A DNA stretch of 64,000 nt from Dioscorea cayenensis subsp. rotundata (lineage: Eukaryota > Streptophyta > Magnoliopsida > Dioscoreales > Dioscoreaceae): NCBI RefSeq assembly GCF_009730915.1, contig NC_052474.1, positions 1,213,501-1,277,500 on the forward strand, written 5' to 3'. The notes beneath the pieces were generated by a model. It saw nothing but the letters and a program-made list of their open reading frames with translations. It was not told where the DNA came from and did no database searches. A program made the position numbers and the translations under genes. How positions within the stretch are numbered: the first letter of the stretch is position 1; the number at the start of each line of letters is the position of its first letter. This document shows positions 11,801 to 25,282 of this stretch, in pieces.

Positions 11801-12703
11801 TTTGCATGTCTTTCCAAGTTGACAAAATTTTAGTTAAGTATGACCTTATTTGTCACTTTTGATGTTTTCCGAATAGACAAACTTAAAGTTAAGTTTGACA
11901 TTATTTATTGCTTTTGATTTTTTGCATGACTTTCCCAGTTGACAAAGGTAGCATCATCTAAAAACATGTTATCAAATACTACTAGAGTTACTTCCTGAGA
12001 TCTATTAAAATTGCACATTACTCCCCCAAACTCACCACACTTCCCATGGTCAAAATTACTATGTGCATTCTAGGACTATATATATATATATATATACAAT
12101 GATCTCATAATCATTTTACATGAACTTCTAAATAATTTTCCGCTTCCCTTAGATCAGCATTTTCGCCAAAAAGCCGACCAAGATGAAAACATCAAATAAC
12201 AAACGGAAAGAATCTCAAGCTATCAAGTTTAACCAGAAGTTATTGTCTCTCCATAAAGCCAAACAGTACTGAGTCAGGCGACAAGATTTTCATTGAAGAA
12301 TACACTTCAAAATAAAATCCTAAACCCTAGAACACAGTTCGAAAAAAAGAGAATAATAAACGAAAAAAAATTAATTAAGGGGGTCCAAGGGAGAATACCG
12401 AGGGCGGGAGCGCCCATCTCCTTCGCAACCTTGTCATGCATCTCCTGGAGAGCACCGGTTTCCTCCTCGATGGCTTTTAATCTCCTCTTCAAATCCTCGA
12501 TACCCTAAAGAAATAATATCAGAAGACATCGATTCAAAACCTAGAAAAGAACAAGATCAAATCGAAGTGGGGAAAACCTCAGCGGTGGAAGCGTTGGGCT
12601 GGTTCTCATGGTGAAGAGCATCGCTGTCGGCGTCCATGATGGAGTCTTCGGCGGGGGCTTCGGCGGCGTCGAGATCGGGATGCTGCTCTTGCTGAGGATC
12701 CAT
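8866..12703 (-). CDS. PABN: Nuclear poly(A)-binding protein (PABN/PABPN1-like)
   Basis: Six coding exons: 12703-12578, 12504-12399, 10388-10318, 9705-9514, 9432-9323 and 8914-8866. They splice to 217 residues with every junction in frame. An acidic N terminus is followed by a short coiled coil (residues about 43-75, from [15 protein letters not shown]). One RRM follows, with RNP2 SIYVGN and RNP1 KGFAYVEF (residues about 95-170). The Arg/Tyr/Pro-rich tail ends [10 protein letters not shown]. This is the PABPN1 layout. The protein binds poly(A) in the nucleus, stimulates poly(A) polymerase and sets tail length. Its length matches Arabidopsis PABN1-3. Intron 2 is about 2.0 kb and carries a short tandem repeat. 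A TGA follows directly after the terminal Tyr codons. Confidence 0.95.
11765..11945. repeat. Three imperfect ~60-bp tandem repeats in PABN intron 2
   Basis: The motif AGTTAAGTTTGACATTATTT, followed by a TTTTGATGTTTT-like tail and CTTTCC(A)AGTTGACAAA, occurs at about 11765, 11833 and 11888 with substitutions. No coding content. It looks like an old, small local duplication. Confidence 0.6.
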
Positions 12704-13499
12704 GGCCGCTTCGAGGGTTGGAACTGGAGAGAGCTACGAAGGGAATCGGGGCCAAATCAAGGGACAAAATGGAAGGGTATTCTGGGAATTTAAAAAAATA
12801 GTTTTTTTTTTTTTTGAGGAGGTTGAGACTTGAGAGAAATAAATATATTATTAATTAATTAATTGATTTTGTTTTATTATGATTGAAAAAAAAGCTAAAA
12901 AAATGGAAATAAGTTGAAGATGAAGATTTTATTGCATCTTTAGCTTTCCTATTCGGAAAATGAATTTCAAAAGCTTAAAATGGAAATTAACTCAGAACCA
13001 AAAATGAAAAACTAAAAAAAATATTAAAATACACAAAAAAAAAATTTCAAAAATATTATATTTATGTTCATTTGACACTTTTGTTTTTGCATAAACTATT
13101 TATTGTAATTAATACATCTTATCTTCTTATTACTAAAATAAGTGAAAAAAGGGAAAGATGTTAAATATATATTCACTATATTTGATACATTCTTTTATTA
13201 TAATCATTAGCTTCTCATTTGGAAAATAAATTTGATAAGCTTAAAATGCAAAATAGACAAACCAATTGAACAGAATTTGATTAGACTGCAAGTTTTTTTG
13301 GTAACCATATTTCAACATTAATTTAAGTTGGAAAAGAAGAATGCATTCACTCTTTATTCAAAGGGTAGACAATAACACAAGCTCTACTCATGAGTTTTGA
13401 GTTCACTCATTACCATTTTCAGTTTCTATAGGAAATGGAAGCTGAAAATGAAGACTGCATAAATAGATATATTGATAAGTGATAACCTATAAAGGTTGC
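12704..13499. other. Intergenic region between PABN start and DAHP synthase end
   Basis: The PABN promoter and leader side (12704-12800) has a T10+ homopolymer at about 12801-12814. The remainder is AT-rich and probably holds the DAHP synthase 3' UTR just left of position 13500. Nothing else is recognised. Confidence 0.4.
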
Positions 13500-16400
13500 T
13501 TAAAAAACAGCTTGTTGTGCTGGTTGTTCATAAGAAACCATCTTGCTCCATGACCTTGACCTTCTCCTTCTCAATCTCTCAGCAATGGCGAAAGCCAGTT
13601 CTAAAGACTGCGAAGCATTGAGCCGAGGATCGCAGTGTGTGTGGTAGCGAGAGCTCAAGTCATCATAGGTCACTACTTTTGATCCGCCGATGCATTCTGT
13701 GACATTCTGCCCGGTCATCTCTAGATGCACTCCTCCTGGGTAGCTTCCTTCTTGTTCATGAACATCGAAGAAGGCTCTCAGTTCAGACTGTATTCAAGAG
13801 AACATATTGGCTTTTTAGTCAATGAGTTGGCAAATGAAGAATATGAATTAGAGGATGGAAGAAGTGCGTACTCTGATCGAATCAAAGGAACGTGTTTTAA
13901 GGTTGCATGGAGCCTTCGTGGTGTTGCCGTGCATAGGGTCGCTTACCCAAGTCACGATCAAGCCAGCTTGCCGAATTGCTCTTATTAAGTGTGGAAGCTT
14001 GACATGTGTGTTTGCAGCCCCCATTCTAGTGATAACAGTCAGCCGACCAGGTCTGTTGTGAGGGTTCAGAATTTCACAGAGTTTTACAAGCTCTGATGGA
14101 TCCATTTTGTCACTCACCTGGACACAAGGTCACATACTTAAAATTGTAGATGATATGGAATATTTCCCAGATGGAAGCAGTATAGTATGCATTCTCCATA
14201 TAACATTTCACAAGATGAAGTAGAAATAAAGAATCCTCAAGACAGTGGTGAAAATTTATAACATGGCAGACTGAGTTTTATGAAAGGAGTTCTTTAAATT
14301 TGTTTGATTTTAGAAGATGGTGCAAAGAGTGGTGCAGCATGATGAGATTCATCCTATAAATGTTTCATTTATTGTCAAAACTTCACAATAGAATCATGAA
14401 TTTCGATCAGTTGGTCATGAAAACAAAGCCATTCTGACAACATTGGAGAACATTTAAAAATCCCAAGAGAGCATAAAAATATAACTCTAAGAATAAGATC
14501 ACCTTTATGCCCAAAGGGTTAGCAACTCCACGAAGGAATTCCACATGAGCACCATCCAGTTGCCGAGTCCTCTCCCCAACCCAGATCATGTGAGCAGAAC
14601 AGTCATAATACGAGCCTGAAGTTGAATCTTTCCTGGTAAGTGCCTGCTCATAAGGAAGGAGAAGGCATTCATGTGATGTCCAAAAATCAGTTGTTGTCAT
14701 TATAGGGTGATCAGGCGTGAGACCGGCAGCCACCATAAACCCAATTGCATCATCAACTCTCTGGGCAAGTTCCATGTATCTGTTTGCAATTGGTCAGAGA
14801 AATAATTTGTATTTTAGGCACAGCCAAACTAGAATAAAAACAAAAGAGTTGAGGAAGGGAAAAATATAAGTTGGTGAAGTGATTGAATCAGAGTGATTAA
14901 AAACCTATCCGCTTGTTCACTATGCTGTAAGAAATCAAGATTCCACTGTGTCACTCTTTGCATAGATGCATATCCACCAGTGGTAAATGCCCGCAAAAGA
15001 TTCAAAGTTCCTGCAGCCTGATTATAAGCTTGAATCATCCTATGGGGATCAGGTTCTCGAGCTTTCTCATCAAAGACATCACTGTTAATTATGTCCCCCT
15101 GGTAACTAGGGAGCTTTACCCCATCCTTGGTCTCAAATGGATCAGATCTGGGTTTTGCAAATTGGCCAGCCATCCTACCAACCTGAAACCAATCATTGAG
15201 AATGAAGGGAAATCATACATCATGCAAATAATACTTTTCTACAGGCTAGAAAGAAAACCAATCAACTTCATAAGCATGTGAAATTCATTATTTTATGAAT
15301 ATTGTTGCAAATGAAAAACACTGATATAAACTTGAGAGATTTTTCCCCAAATGATTTGTCAAAGCTTCATTACTAAATTTATACGTGGGAATATACTCAT
15401 ATTGCTGGAACATCGATTGGTAGACTATCCTGCATTTTGTCCATGCCCAAGAGAGATCAATTATACCAATATTTCATCCAAATTTCTAAATTTCACAACT
15501 AACAGAAGTCAAAAAGCTTAAGAAAGAAGAGAGCGTTAAAAATAAAGCCTGTGAGCTTGAAAAGGATCCATGTCGTAAAATATATTCCATTACTAACAGA
15601 ACAACAGAGCAAGTAAACCTCCCCTAGTGTTGGTTTTACATTCATTTCCCTCTGCTGTATCTGAAACTCAAATTAGCATGGCTCGAATATCAACTGATAG
15701 ATTACCCTGGCTTTGTTCATGCCAGAGAGAAATTATAGCAAATTTGGACACATAAATCTCAATTCTACCACTTCATAGAACTAGAGGTCTAACAAATTAA
15801 GAAAACAAGAGACCATTGAATATAAAGCATATAAACTTGAAAACAATCAATTCATAAACTACAATCAATGAAAAAAAATTCAAAGCATCATAAATTCAGC
15901 TGGATCAGGTGTTACCCTAACTAAAGCTCATGCCCAAGAGATCAATTATACCAAATTTCACACAAATTTCCCAAAAAAACATAAAAAAAGAAAAAAAGAA
16001 GATATCACCAAACATAAGAACATGAACTCGAATAGGAGCCATATCGCAAGCTATGCTCCATTACAAAACAGACCAACATAGCATCAAAAGATCAAAATTT
16101 CACAATCAAAACAAACCTTAACGATGGGCATCTGGCCGCCAAAGGCGAGAACAACCCCCATCTGAAGAAAAACCCTGAGCGTATCCCTGATGTTATTAGC
16201 AGTGAAATCCCTGAAACTCTCGGCGCAATCTCCACCTTGGAGCACGAACGCACGCCCGACAGCAGCCTCGGCGAGCCGCTCCTCCAACCGCCTCGCCTCA
16301 CCAGCGAACACCAGCGGCGGGAAGGAAGATAAGGTCCGGAGCACCGATTCCAGCTCCTCCCCATTGGGATACTTCGGAATTTGGAGGGCTCGCTTCAACT

Positions 16401-16536
16401 TCCAACTATCCAAGGACCAAGTAGAAGGTTGGGAAGGGGCAATGGAGGCGGAGGTAGTAGCATGATTCTTAGAAAAAGCTAGGGTTTTCAAGGTCGGAGG
16501 GGCGGCGAAGTGGCCGCCGGCGATCGCCAGCGCCAT
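13500..16536 (-). CDS. DHS: Class II 3-deoxy-D-arabino-heptulosonate 7-phosphate (DAHP) synthase, chloroplastic
   Basis: Five coding exons: 16536-16117, 15182-14905, 14779-14503, 14117-13872 and 13787-13500. They give 502 residues with all phases closing. The enzyme condenses phosphoenolpyruvate with erythrose 4-phosphate, the first step of the shikimate pathway toward aromatic amino acids and lignin. The N-terminal ~45 residues form a Ser/Thr/Ala-rich chloroplast transit peptide. The catalytic core shows [10 protein letters not shown] (Cys about residue 104, metal-binding), [73 protein letters not shown] and [12 protein letters not shown] (near residue 456). All are class II plant signatures. 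The length matches the family. A TGGGCCC element lies about 110 bp upstream of the ATG. No defects are seen. Confidence 0.97.
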
Positions 16537-16646
16537 CGGCGAGCGGGTCTTAGGGATTGAGCGGTGGATTGATTCATCGGGGAAATGCGAAGATATTTTA
16601 TTGGACACATCCGTGCGAGGACTAAAATGTACTTTTCTAGATTTGG

Positions 16647-16653
16647 TGGGCCC
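16647..16653. promoter_or_regulatory. TGGGCCC site II-type element upstream of DAHP synthase
   Basis: A palindromic GGGCCC core about 111 bp upstream of the start codon on the coding strand. Plant TCP factors bind this motif class. The function is inferred. Confidence 0.35.
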
Positions 16654-17355
16654 AGTTCTGAGAATCGAGTCCCCGCGTCGCATTGCACAAAGAAAAAAAA
16701 AATTATTTTTTTTAAAAAGCATTGATTTACTATGAAGTTTTACATTTATCAATTCATGGATATAATTTTATATATTTATTATTTATTTATTTTTGTTAAA
16801 AAGTACCCTGTTAAGCTAGCATTGTATGTGAACGAGTCAATATTAAAGTAGCACAAATATATATTTAAAATAAAAAGGAATTTTACATTGATGAAATTTT
16901 TTATCTGCATTGGATGTTTGAGTCCTTATTGGAAAACAGGTTAAACCTCAATTAAAGTAATATGATTTGTAAAAAAAAACTGTGGCTATGTATATGTGAA
17001 ATTAATGCAATACAAATAATATTTAGGTGTAGATTAGTAATCCATACAAGAGAAAACAGAGAGGCAATAACAATGCTTTCCAAAGGTTATTTCTCTACAA
17101 AATCCCACAATGGTAATTCTCTAAGTACAGTGTACAGAAACCATGAGGAAATTCTTATTCCATCCAAAACACAAATGAGAGAAGGAAGAACAGAAAATAA
17201 AATAAAATAAAAAGTGGTGGCAGGATTGGAAGACAAATGACACAAGATGGAATCAGTGATTTCTCTGCATTTGGTTGTCTATTTTGTCTAGCTTAACTTG
17301 ATGAAGTTGATGGAGAGTTGATTCTGCAATCAAGATTCACTTTGAACCTGGATTT
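16654..17355. other. Intergenic region, DAHP synthase start / cyclophilin 3' end
   Basis: The left half is AT-rich promoter DNA for DAHP synthase. The right half (about 17090-17355) is probably 3' UTR of the cyclophilin-like gene. No other feature is seen. Confidence 0.4.
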
Positions 17356-20214
17356 TCAGTTTGCTTTGAGGTTGAGATCTCCATGGCTTTCTGTGGCTCT
17401 TTTGAGCTTTAATTTGACCGGTTTCTCCAACACAGAGACGTCGATGTTGCCCCACCGGTCTGATCTTGTGGGAAGCTGTGCAATTTTCTCTGCAATGACC
17501 ATGTCATCTGACAAAACAGAGCCGAAAACTGTGTATGTTTTGTGCCACTCGTCATGATTAGCAAGGCTGATGAAGAACTCAGGCCCTGATCCGACCCATG
17601 CAACCGATCCTCTTCTTATTGATCGACATGCCTCGATTGGGACATTCTTGAATGGGACTCCTTCGGCTTCTAGTGTTCCTTGAATCAGAGCATATGGTGG
17701 ACCTAATGAAGCCTGATCAGAGCAAAAAAGCAGAAATGATTCCGCATTTAACTTCATTGTGGATATATTTCATACTGTAATATGCCATCAAATAGAGTGA
17801 CATTGTACACAAATAAGAAGCAAGGATTGAAATATCTACAGTGATATAATGCAGAAAGTTTTATGAAACCATAATTGTTAACCAAGATTGAAAATTAACA
17901 TTGGGGTCACACAGACTTTAAATGATTAGTTAAAATAACCGAACCACACATTAGTGTGATCACAATTAGATAAACAAGTGAAGAGATATGAAAATATTGC
18001 ATATGAAGAAGGGAAGACACACACACACAAAACCACAATTAATCTTACATCTTGTATGTGGTTCCCTTTGGAATCCCAAGAACTCCCTCTCCCCTCAGCA
18101 CGATAGAATTGGCAACCAGCACAGTGGCGTGATCCCAATAGCTGAACAATGTAAGCCATTGAATGGGGGGCACAGTCAGGAAGAAGCTGTAGTAGAATCA
18201 AATCTGTCAGCAAAATTCATGAAGCATTGAGTATAAACAAGGTAATGCATAACAAAACTGTTTATTGGTCAAAATATCCTTCCTCCTTCACAAGATTTCT
18301 GACATTACCCTCTAGAATGAAGCAATAATAAATTTTCGTTTGGCAAATTGCATAATATGACAGTAACATGTGAATGTAGACAAGAGCACAATGAGGAAAG
18401 ACTCGCAACAAGTATTAAATTTCATCAGTTTATGGTAATATAGCACCTACTTTGATATGAAGAGTTCCATATTCAGTTTCCAAGCCAATAATTCCCTGCA
18501 AAATCAAAAGGAAGAAGGATGCTAAGAAAATGTAGACTATGGATACAAAATTACAAGGTGAGGGAGATTTTACTAATAAAATATTAGTCAGAAAGATTGA
18601 AAACATTTTTTTCAGCATAATCAGGGAAATGTAGAACAATATTCAAAGACCTGTTAATGCTATTTTAAAAGTAAGGAAGTAACTAGGGAGACAATATAAC
18701 TGAGTCGAAAATTTGCAGCTAAAAAGAATAAATGTTGTGCCTATAAAATTTAAATTGTCATTTTTCCAATTTTCATGCTTTTCACTGAACCCAACTCAAT
18801 ATGAGGTCAAAAAACAATATATGTCAGTAAAGTTGCTCCTCATAACATAATGTCAATGCAAAAACTAGATGTTTCATCCACAATGTCCAGAGTTATGGTT
18901 CTCCTTCTAATCATTCCCATTTAACAAAAGGCACTTCATTAAATGGATATATATACGCAAAGATAAACACTTTGACAAAGACAATGTATCTTCTAGATGG
19001 AGCAATGTAATCATGTGTCTCAAGATGACAATGGAAATGATTAAATAGGAAACCTGTAACCTACTTGATATAAAAAGGATAAGCTGAACAAAAACATAAC
19101 ACACAAACCGAGTGACAATTAAAGCCGCAAAACCTTATTTCATACAATTACAACTGAGCTATAATAAAGTTCAAACGTTCAACATACCTCTCCTTTTCCG
19201 AAAATAAGGCCAGATGTCCACATACCATTTTCATCAGACTGTTTCACATCAGGACTCAAGATATCTTTTTGTTTCTTTAACCAGCACTGAGAAAAAGAAC
19301 AAAAAGCATTCAAGTTCTACATTAGTTTAAAAAACAAAATGCTCTTCATTTTAGATCAGGAAACAATAATTGGTATTTATGAAACATTCTTATTTTTCAA
19401 GTTCTAAGAGACTATATACATCCTTACAATACAATCAATTATCACACTACTTCATCCTTTTTGTTCATCAAAACAGAAAGGAATTTCTAAACCTACAACC
19501 TTCCTCTTTAAAGGATTGGAAGAAGAAGAGTCGTTAAAAATTAAACTTCCCCCTAACTCCAAGAAAAACATCAAAAAGTAAGCTTAATTGGGAGAAAGCC
19601 AGTAAAACCATCCAAACTCTAGAAAATCCAATTCAGCATGACATTCGAAACAATATGGAAATCATAGAGAACAATCAAGAAAGAAAATAAAAGCAAAAAA
19701 ATCGCAGAGAAACCAAAGAAAAAAAACATCAAAGATAGTTTCTTTTCCCTTGGTTTCACCCTAATAAAGAAAAAAAAAAACACAAACCCTCACGAATGCA
19801 TAAAGAAACAATCACAGAACAATCAAAACAAACGAGAACAAGAATCATAAGACTAACCTCCCCAAACTTTTCCCCACACCTCTCTCTATCCCCGCAGAAC
19901 ACCCAAGAATCACAAAGGCAAGGCCCATCAGACCTCTCACACATTTCCTTGCACGCCAAGCAACAATCTTTCGACGTATTGACCTTGTGATCGGTCCCCC
20001 ACTTCACCGCCGCCCCCCAAAGCTCCATCCCATCAACACCCCGGCAGCACTCATCCTCCTCAGCATTCTTAGCGGATAAGGAGGAGCTCAAGGCCATGCT
20101 TCGCGGGGACAAGGCCATGTAACCGAGATAGCAGAGGATGAAACCAACCAAGAGAACAATCCACAGTCTCCGGCGAGCGCCATTGCTTCCCAGATCTCCC
20201 GGCTTTCGCCCCAT
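17356..20214 (-). CDS. Membrane-anchored cyclophilin-like protein (peptidyl-prolyl isomerase family)
   Basis: Five coding exons: 20214-19858, 19286-19188, 18495-18451, 18186-18049 and 17712-17356. They splice to 331 residues. The N terminus is a short basic tail followed by one membrane segment (residues about 17-35, LWIVLLVGFILCYLGYM), giving type II topology. A cysteine-rich lumenal domain follows (residues about 56-119, with paired cysteines such as DECC, KDCCLACKEMC and CLCDSWVFC), resembling a PAN/apple-like fold. The C-terminal part reads YGTLHIKLLPDCAPHS, then CQFYRAEGRG and PEFFISLANHDEW, a degenerate cyclophilin-type domain. The active-site Arg/Phe/His pattern is only partly recognisable, so isomerase activity is uncertain. 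It probably acts in the secretory pathway. Plant genomes hold similar unnamed proteins. Confidence 0.8.
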
Positions 20215-20593
20215 GAGATCGAGAGGTTGACTAGAGAGAGAGAGAGAGAAATAGCGGTTAATCCCAGAGAGGACTTCAGGACGAGAGCTTTATATATATA
20301 ATTTCTAAAAATTCAAATTTTTTTTTATTAATCTTTTTAATTAAAAATATAACTATAATTAGCAATATATATTTTGTTTATTAAAAGATAATGAATATTA
20401 ATTAGGAGAAAATTTTGGTAAGGCATATATTAGATTTACCATAAATAAAATGTGCAATGTATTCAACATTTTGTCCTCAAACTTGATTTCCTTACTGCAG
20501 AAATAAGAACACAAAGCAGTTGTAGTTGTTGAAGTAGTACAAAATTTAAACTATATTTTCTTGTATTTACAGCAATTTGGTAGATAGAAATAA
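20215..20593. other. Cyclophilin-like leader and SnRK2 3' flank
   Basis: A GA/CT microsatellite at 20231-20247 lies in the probable 5' leader of the cyclophilin-like gene. AT-rich sequence follows, then the SnRK2 3' UTR. These genes are only about 380 bp apart. Confidence 0.5.
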
Positions 20594-22951
20594 CTAAAAG
20601 TCGGAGCTTTCGTCGACTTCTGCATCTACATTGGCATCTAGATCATCTTCAGTTGATCCCAACGCCGACCGGTTAACGGCCAGAGCACCGGCTGCTGGTG
20701 TTTTCGCCTCTTGTATGATGTTCATTATCTCTTCCACACTCTGTAATTGTTCGCTCGTTCTCCCGGTTTTCACAGTTGGTTTTCTCAGCTTCAATCAGCT
20801 CTTTAGATAAGTTCTTCAGAAACCAAGGGTGATTCTTTTATCTCCGGGATCGTTATTCTCTTCAAGAAAATTTACAGATGTTTTAAAGCTTGTTCATAAT
20901 AAGAAAATCGAGTGTGTTTAGCGAAATGTGCATACCTCCTTTGGGTTTGCAACGAATATTTGGGAGAGAACTTTTCGGCAATCTGCAGATACTCGAACGT
21001 AGTCGGGAATTGAGTATTGAACATTCAATATTCGCTGTTGGACAATGATATGTATCAACTACATGCTGAAAATTTTAGAGGGAAGGCAAGCATAGGTTTA
21101 GTGTATGTAACTTACACTAATCGTCTTCCTGAAATTTCTCGGGTCTTCAGGTTCTTCAAATGGGTATGAACCCACAAGCATTACATACAATGTGACACCA
21201 CATGACCAAACATCTGCGATCTGGACCAAAGAAGATCATGGTATTATCAAATTGATTGTTGAAACTAAAAACAATGCACTGGAATGAAAAAAATAAATAA
21301 ATAAATACCTTGCCGTCATATTCGTGCCGGGACAGAACCTCCGGCGCTATGTAGGCAGGAGTTCCAACCGTTGATTTCGGTTGTGAATGCAACAAAGCAG
21401 ACTGCAAGTTGTATTATAACCATGGACCATAAAAATCGTATAAATTACAGAGCAGAAGAAAAATAGTACCTTTGAATAACCAAAGTCACATATTTTCAGG
21501 CGAGGAATCGGACTTCCATCCAGGAGAGTATTCTCCAGTTTAAGATCACGGTGACAGATTTCCTACAATGTCAAGAAGGGGAACTGAAATGGGTCGTTGA
21601 TTCCGCCAAACAAAAATTAAAATTCTCAGCTCAATGGTGGATCACAACCACAATTTACAATAAAATTGATATACCATTGAGTGACAATAACTGACTCCAG
21701 AGATCAGCTGCTGAAAGAAAAACCGGGCCTGTTGATGATGTAGACAACATCGAGTGATAATTAAATTAAACATATAATATAATGCAAGATGATTAGAGGA
21801 AAGTGGAAGACTATGAATAACCTCATCCTCACTAAATCGACCGGCACTACAAATTCTCTCGAAAAGCTCCCCACCGGCGGCGTATTCCATGACAATAGCT
21901 AGCTGGGTTGGTGTTAACAAGACCTGCAGTATCAACGTACCAAACCACCGAAAGAGAAGTAATTAAGTAAAGTGATCAAATGATAAAGTGAGCATTGAAT
22001 AATCAAACTAGAATATGGATTTTTCTTCTCATGGTTTTACATGAGATGAGAAAATCAAAAAAAGATTTAGTGCACTGTCAGCTGGAAAGGGAGAACATCA
22101 CACAATTGAAAAGAGAACATACAAATAGTCACTAATTGCATGAATTTGAATTGTATGATCAACAATGAATGTTTCCTTTTGTCCGGGGAATAAAACTTTT
22201 TTGCGCATGATAATGCATGAGATGCCCTTTGAATGCTAAATTATATAAAGTCATTATAAATAATGGCAAGGAAAGAGCTAGCCTGGAATCTGAAGCTTTA
22301 AAGTGTGAAATTCTCGACATCAAGATAGCATCAACATTAAGAACTCTATTGACAATGTTCTTCTATATGTTGACTATGAACTCAAGAAAGAATCTAAGCA
22401 ACACAGCTTACAACCTGGTGATGATAATGAATGGACAGGAAAATAAGCCGCCATAAACAGGATTGGATTATACCTCGCGAAACCGAACAATGTTGGGATG
22501 CCTCAATGACCTGTGATTAATGATTTCTCTCTGCACATTCTCATCAATCTGAATCCAACCAAATGAGCAAGTTACAAGATGAATTTACAAACATTAAAGT
22601 CAAAATATCAAACAGAAAATTGTCTACAGTTAACACTCTGATGACACATGAATGTAAACAACAATTGATTGATTCAACAAAGAACAAAAAGACACTTAAA
22701 ACTTAGTATTTGAACTGCATTACATTAGATTAGAGGTCAATAAACCATGAAACAAATTAACTTCAAGTAAAACCCTAAACAGAAACCAAGATTTTTTTCA
22801 AACAAAAATGGAAACTTTATCCCAATACCTTCTTCCCTCTCTCAATATACTTCACTGCAACAAGCTCCTTGGTCTTCTTATCCCTGACCAACCTCGCCAC
22901 GGCAAAGTTCCCAGATCCCAGCTCCTTCAACGCCTCATACCTCTCCTCCAT
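20594..22951 (-). CDS. SnRK2: SnRK2-family serine/threonine kinase (SAPK-like), last exon frame-disrupted
   Basis: Nine exons, as usual for SnRK2: 22951-22829, 22548-22474, 21923-21822, 21728-21675, 21562-21470, 21401-21309, 21220-21116, 21034-20936 and 20859-20594. Kinase signatures are [13 protein letters not shown] (glycine loop), [11 protein letters not shown] (catalytic Lys), [20 protein letters not shown], and the activation segment [21 protein letters not shown], the typical SnRK2 version. The C-terminal part has the [16 protein letters not shown] box and an acidic tail ([17 protein letters not shown]). SnRK2s act in osmotic-stress and ABA signalling. In exon 9 the spliced frame reaches a stop at about 20803. 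The family motif [19 protein letters not shown] is readable one frame over, and the tail another frame over, as expected from two +1 gains (near 20840 and 20750). Exons 1-8 are intact. Assembly error is the likelier cause. Confidence 0.9.
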
Positions 22952-25282
22952 CACAGATAGAAGTTAGAACCAGAGGCAAAAAGAGAAAAACAAAGAGGAA
23001 AAGAAGAAAAAGGTGAGATCTTTGAGGTGTAAGAGTGGATAGGATTAGGTTATCTTTGGGTTTGAGAGGCGGAATTCATGGATACACACGGAGGGGATTG
23101 AGTGGCAAGAAGGAAGGCAAGCTTCTTCTTCTTCTTCTTCTTCGTCTCGGGGACGCGTGGGGTTTCGAACTCCATGGTCTTTTGTCGTCGTCCGCCATGA
23201 GCTTGGTGTTTGGTGGTGATGGGACCCATGTTGGTTTTTGGATCTTCTATTTGGTTCTGAACAGCGTTTTTCCTTCTTTAACAAATAGAGTCTTGCCATC
23301 TGGCGTATTTTTTATTTACTCTTGAGTGAGTTTTATTAATTAAATAAAAAAATGAATTATAAATCCATCACAGTTTTTTTCTAACATTTGAATTTCCTAA
23401 AGAGATCCTCAAATTTTCAGTACACGTTTTTCTTTTGTCATTGCAGTTTACTCCCTATTTAATACACTTAATATGTTATTTTTTTCTATTTAATATTTTG
23501 AGTTTTCTCTTAAAATTTGACGTTTCCGTTTAAAATTATGTATTTTCACTTAAAAAACAGAGAGTCAATTCTGTCAACATTAGCCACATTTATGCTATAA
23601 GATCTGAAAAGAGATCTGTTAGAAAAAAATGACCCTCTGGGAATACTCAAAGTCAGAAATTTTTTTTTGAATATCTTAATTTCAGAGGGACAATTTGTTC
23701 ATCACCAGAAAATATAATCACAACATGCTTCTATGTTTTCTTTGAAATATTAATGTAATAATTTTTTTTATTTATGTACTAGATTAAATGTCTTGTATAA
23801 TGATGATTAACTAGAGACATTGGTAAAGAATTAGGCTCTCTCACCTCTTTGGAAAAGTCTAAAATTCTTGGGGTTTGCCATGTAATTAGCAAATTACCTT
23901 TCCATGGTAGTCTGTTTGGACAATAACGGTGCGATATTTTGAACAGGTGATATACTTTTGATGGTAATTGTTTTTTTTTATGTCACTAATATTTATGTAC
24001 TTATGTTTCAGGCTTCTATTATATTTGATTTTTGTCATTTTGATCACTTCTACCTTATATAATCAATTATCTCTAATTATTTTTTTTCTTACAAAATTAT
24101 GTTTTATAATTATATATATATATAATTTAATTACCAAATTTTTTGTTTTTGTCAAGAAAAGATTAGATTGACGACTATATTTATTTTTTATAAATAATAA
24201 TTGAGATGAACTGTTTATCATAAGTTAAATATAAATAACAAATTTTACACCAAAACATAATAATGATTTACTTATGTGTATATAATCTTATATAGTTAAA
24301 AAGAAAATGGTTGGTTTGATAATGTCTCCACACCAAATTGCATTAATTTGAATGGAAAAAGGTGATTACGTTGATATCCAATAATTTATACTATTAATTT
24401 CAAAGCAATATTATTTACTATTAAGTGACCAAATTGGGTGAGACTTCAAATCAAAATTAGCTATTTCATTAAAAAGATTGGTGCAAATCTCTGATGGGAC
24501 AATGGCTTTAATTAAGAGCTTAAGACCGACTCTTAATAAGACTTAAAACACACTCATTAACATGGCACAATCAATACCACAAACCGCCCATTTAATAAAA
24601 GTTTTATCAAAATTGTTATTAAACAGTATGACTTGATTTTTGTTCTTTTATAAGTCTAACAAGATGCCATTGCACATGATGCATGTTCTCCGTCCAATCA
24701 ACAAAAGCATCACAATTTATTTAATATATATATAGATATACATTAAGCACTATAATTAACCTAATATAAAATCCAAGTAAATTAATTGAAATCCCAAGCT
24801 ATTTAAATTTTCAAATACTAAAATTTGGAGGAATTGATTGCGCTTTTACATGTTGTTTTTGTTTCTAATATAAAATCTTCGACCCAATAATTATATTTAG
24901 AACATGATCTATCACCTCAACAATAAAAAAAATTAATATTTTATTATACTTCTAGATAAAGACGGAGAATTTTATGTAAAAAAGCTAATATATAATTTTA
25001 TTTATTTATTGTAGGTATTAAGATGATATTTTATATTTCCCTTTTATCATATGTAATTTAATAAAATTTTAAACAGTTGTAAAATAACAAATTTGTCTCA
25101 CTAAAATAAACTTTCAACTTTTAAAAACATTAAATAAAAAAACTTATATATATATATATATATTGAATTAAGCATATGCCTTGTGATTATATTTTTAGAA
25201 TATTTTATAAATATACTAATAAAAATAAGAAAATTAGAATAAGTTGAATTAATTAAACAAATCAAATTGTCATTATTATTAT
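22952..25282. other. AT-rich intergenic DNA upstream of SnRK2
   Basis: The SnRK2 leader and promoter lie at 22952-23300, with a (CTT)n stretch near 23127-23143. After that, about 2 kb of AT-rich sequence shows no gene, no clear terminal inverted repeats and only short TA runs (such as 24112-24122 and 25145-25163). Confidence 0.45.
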
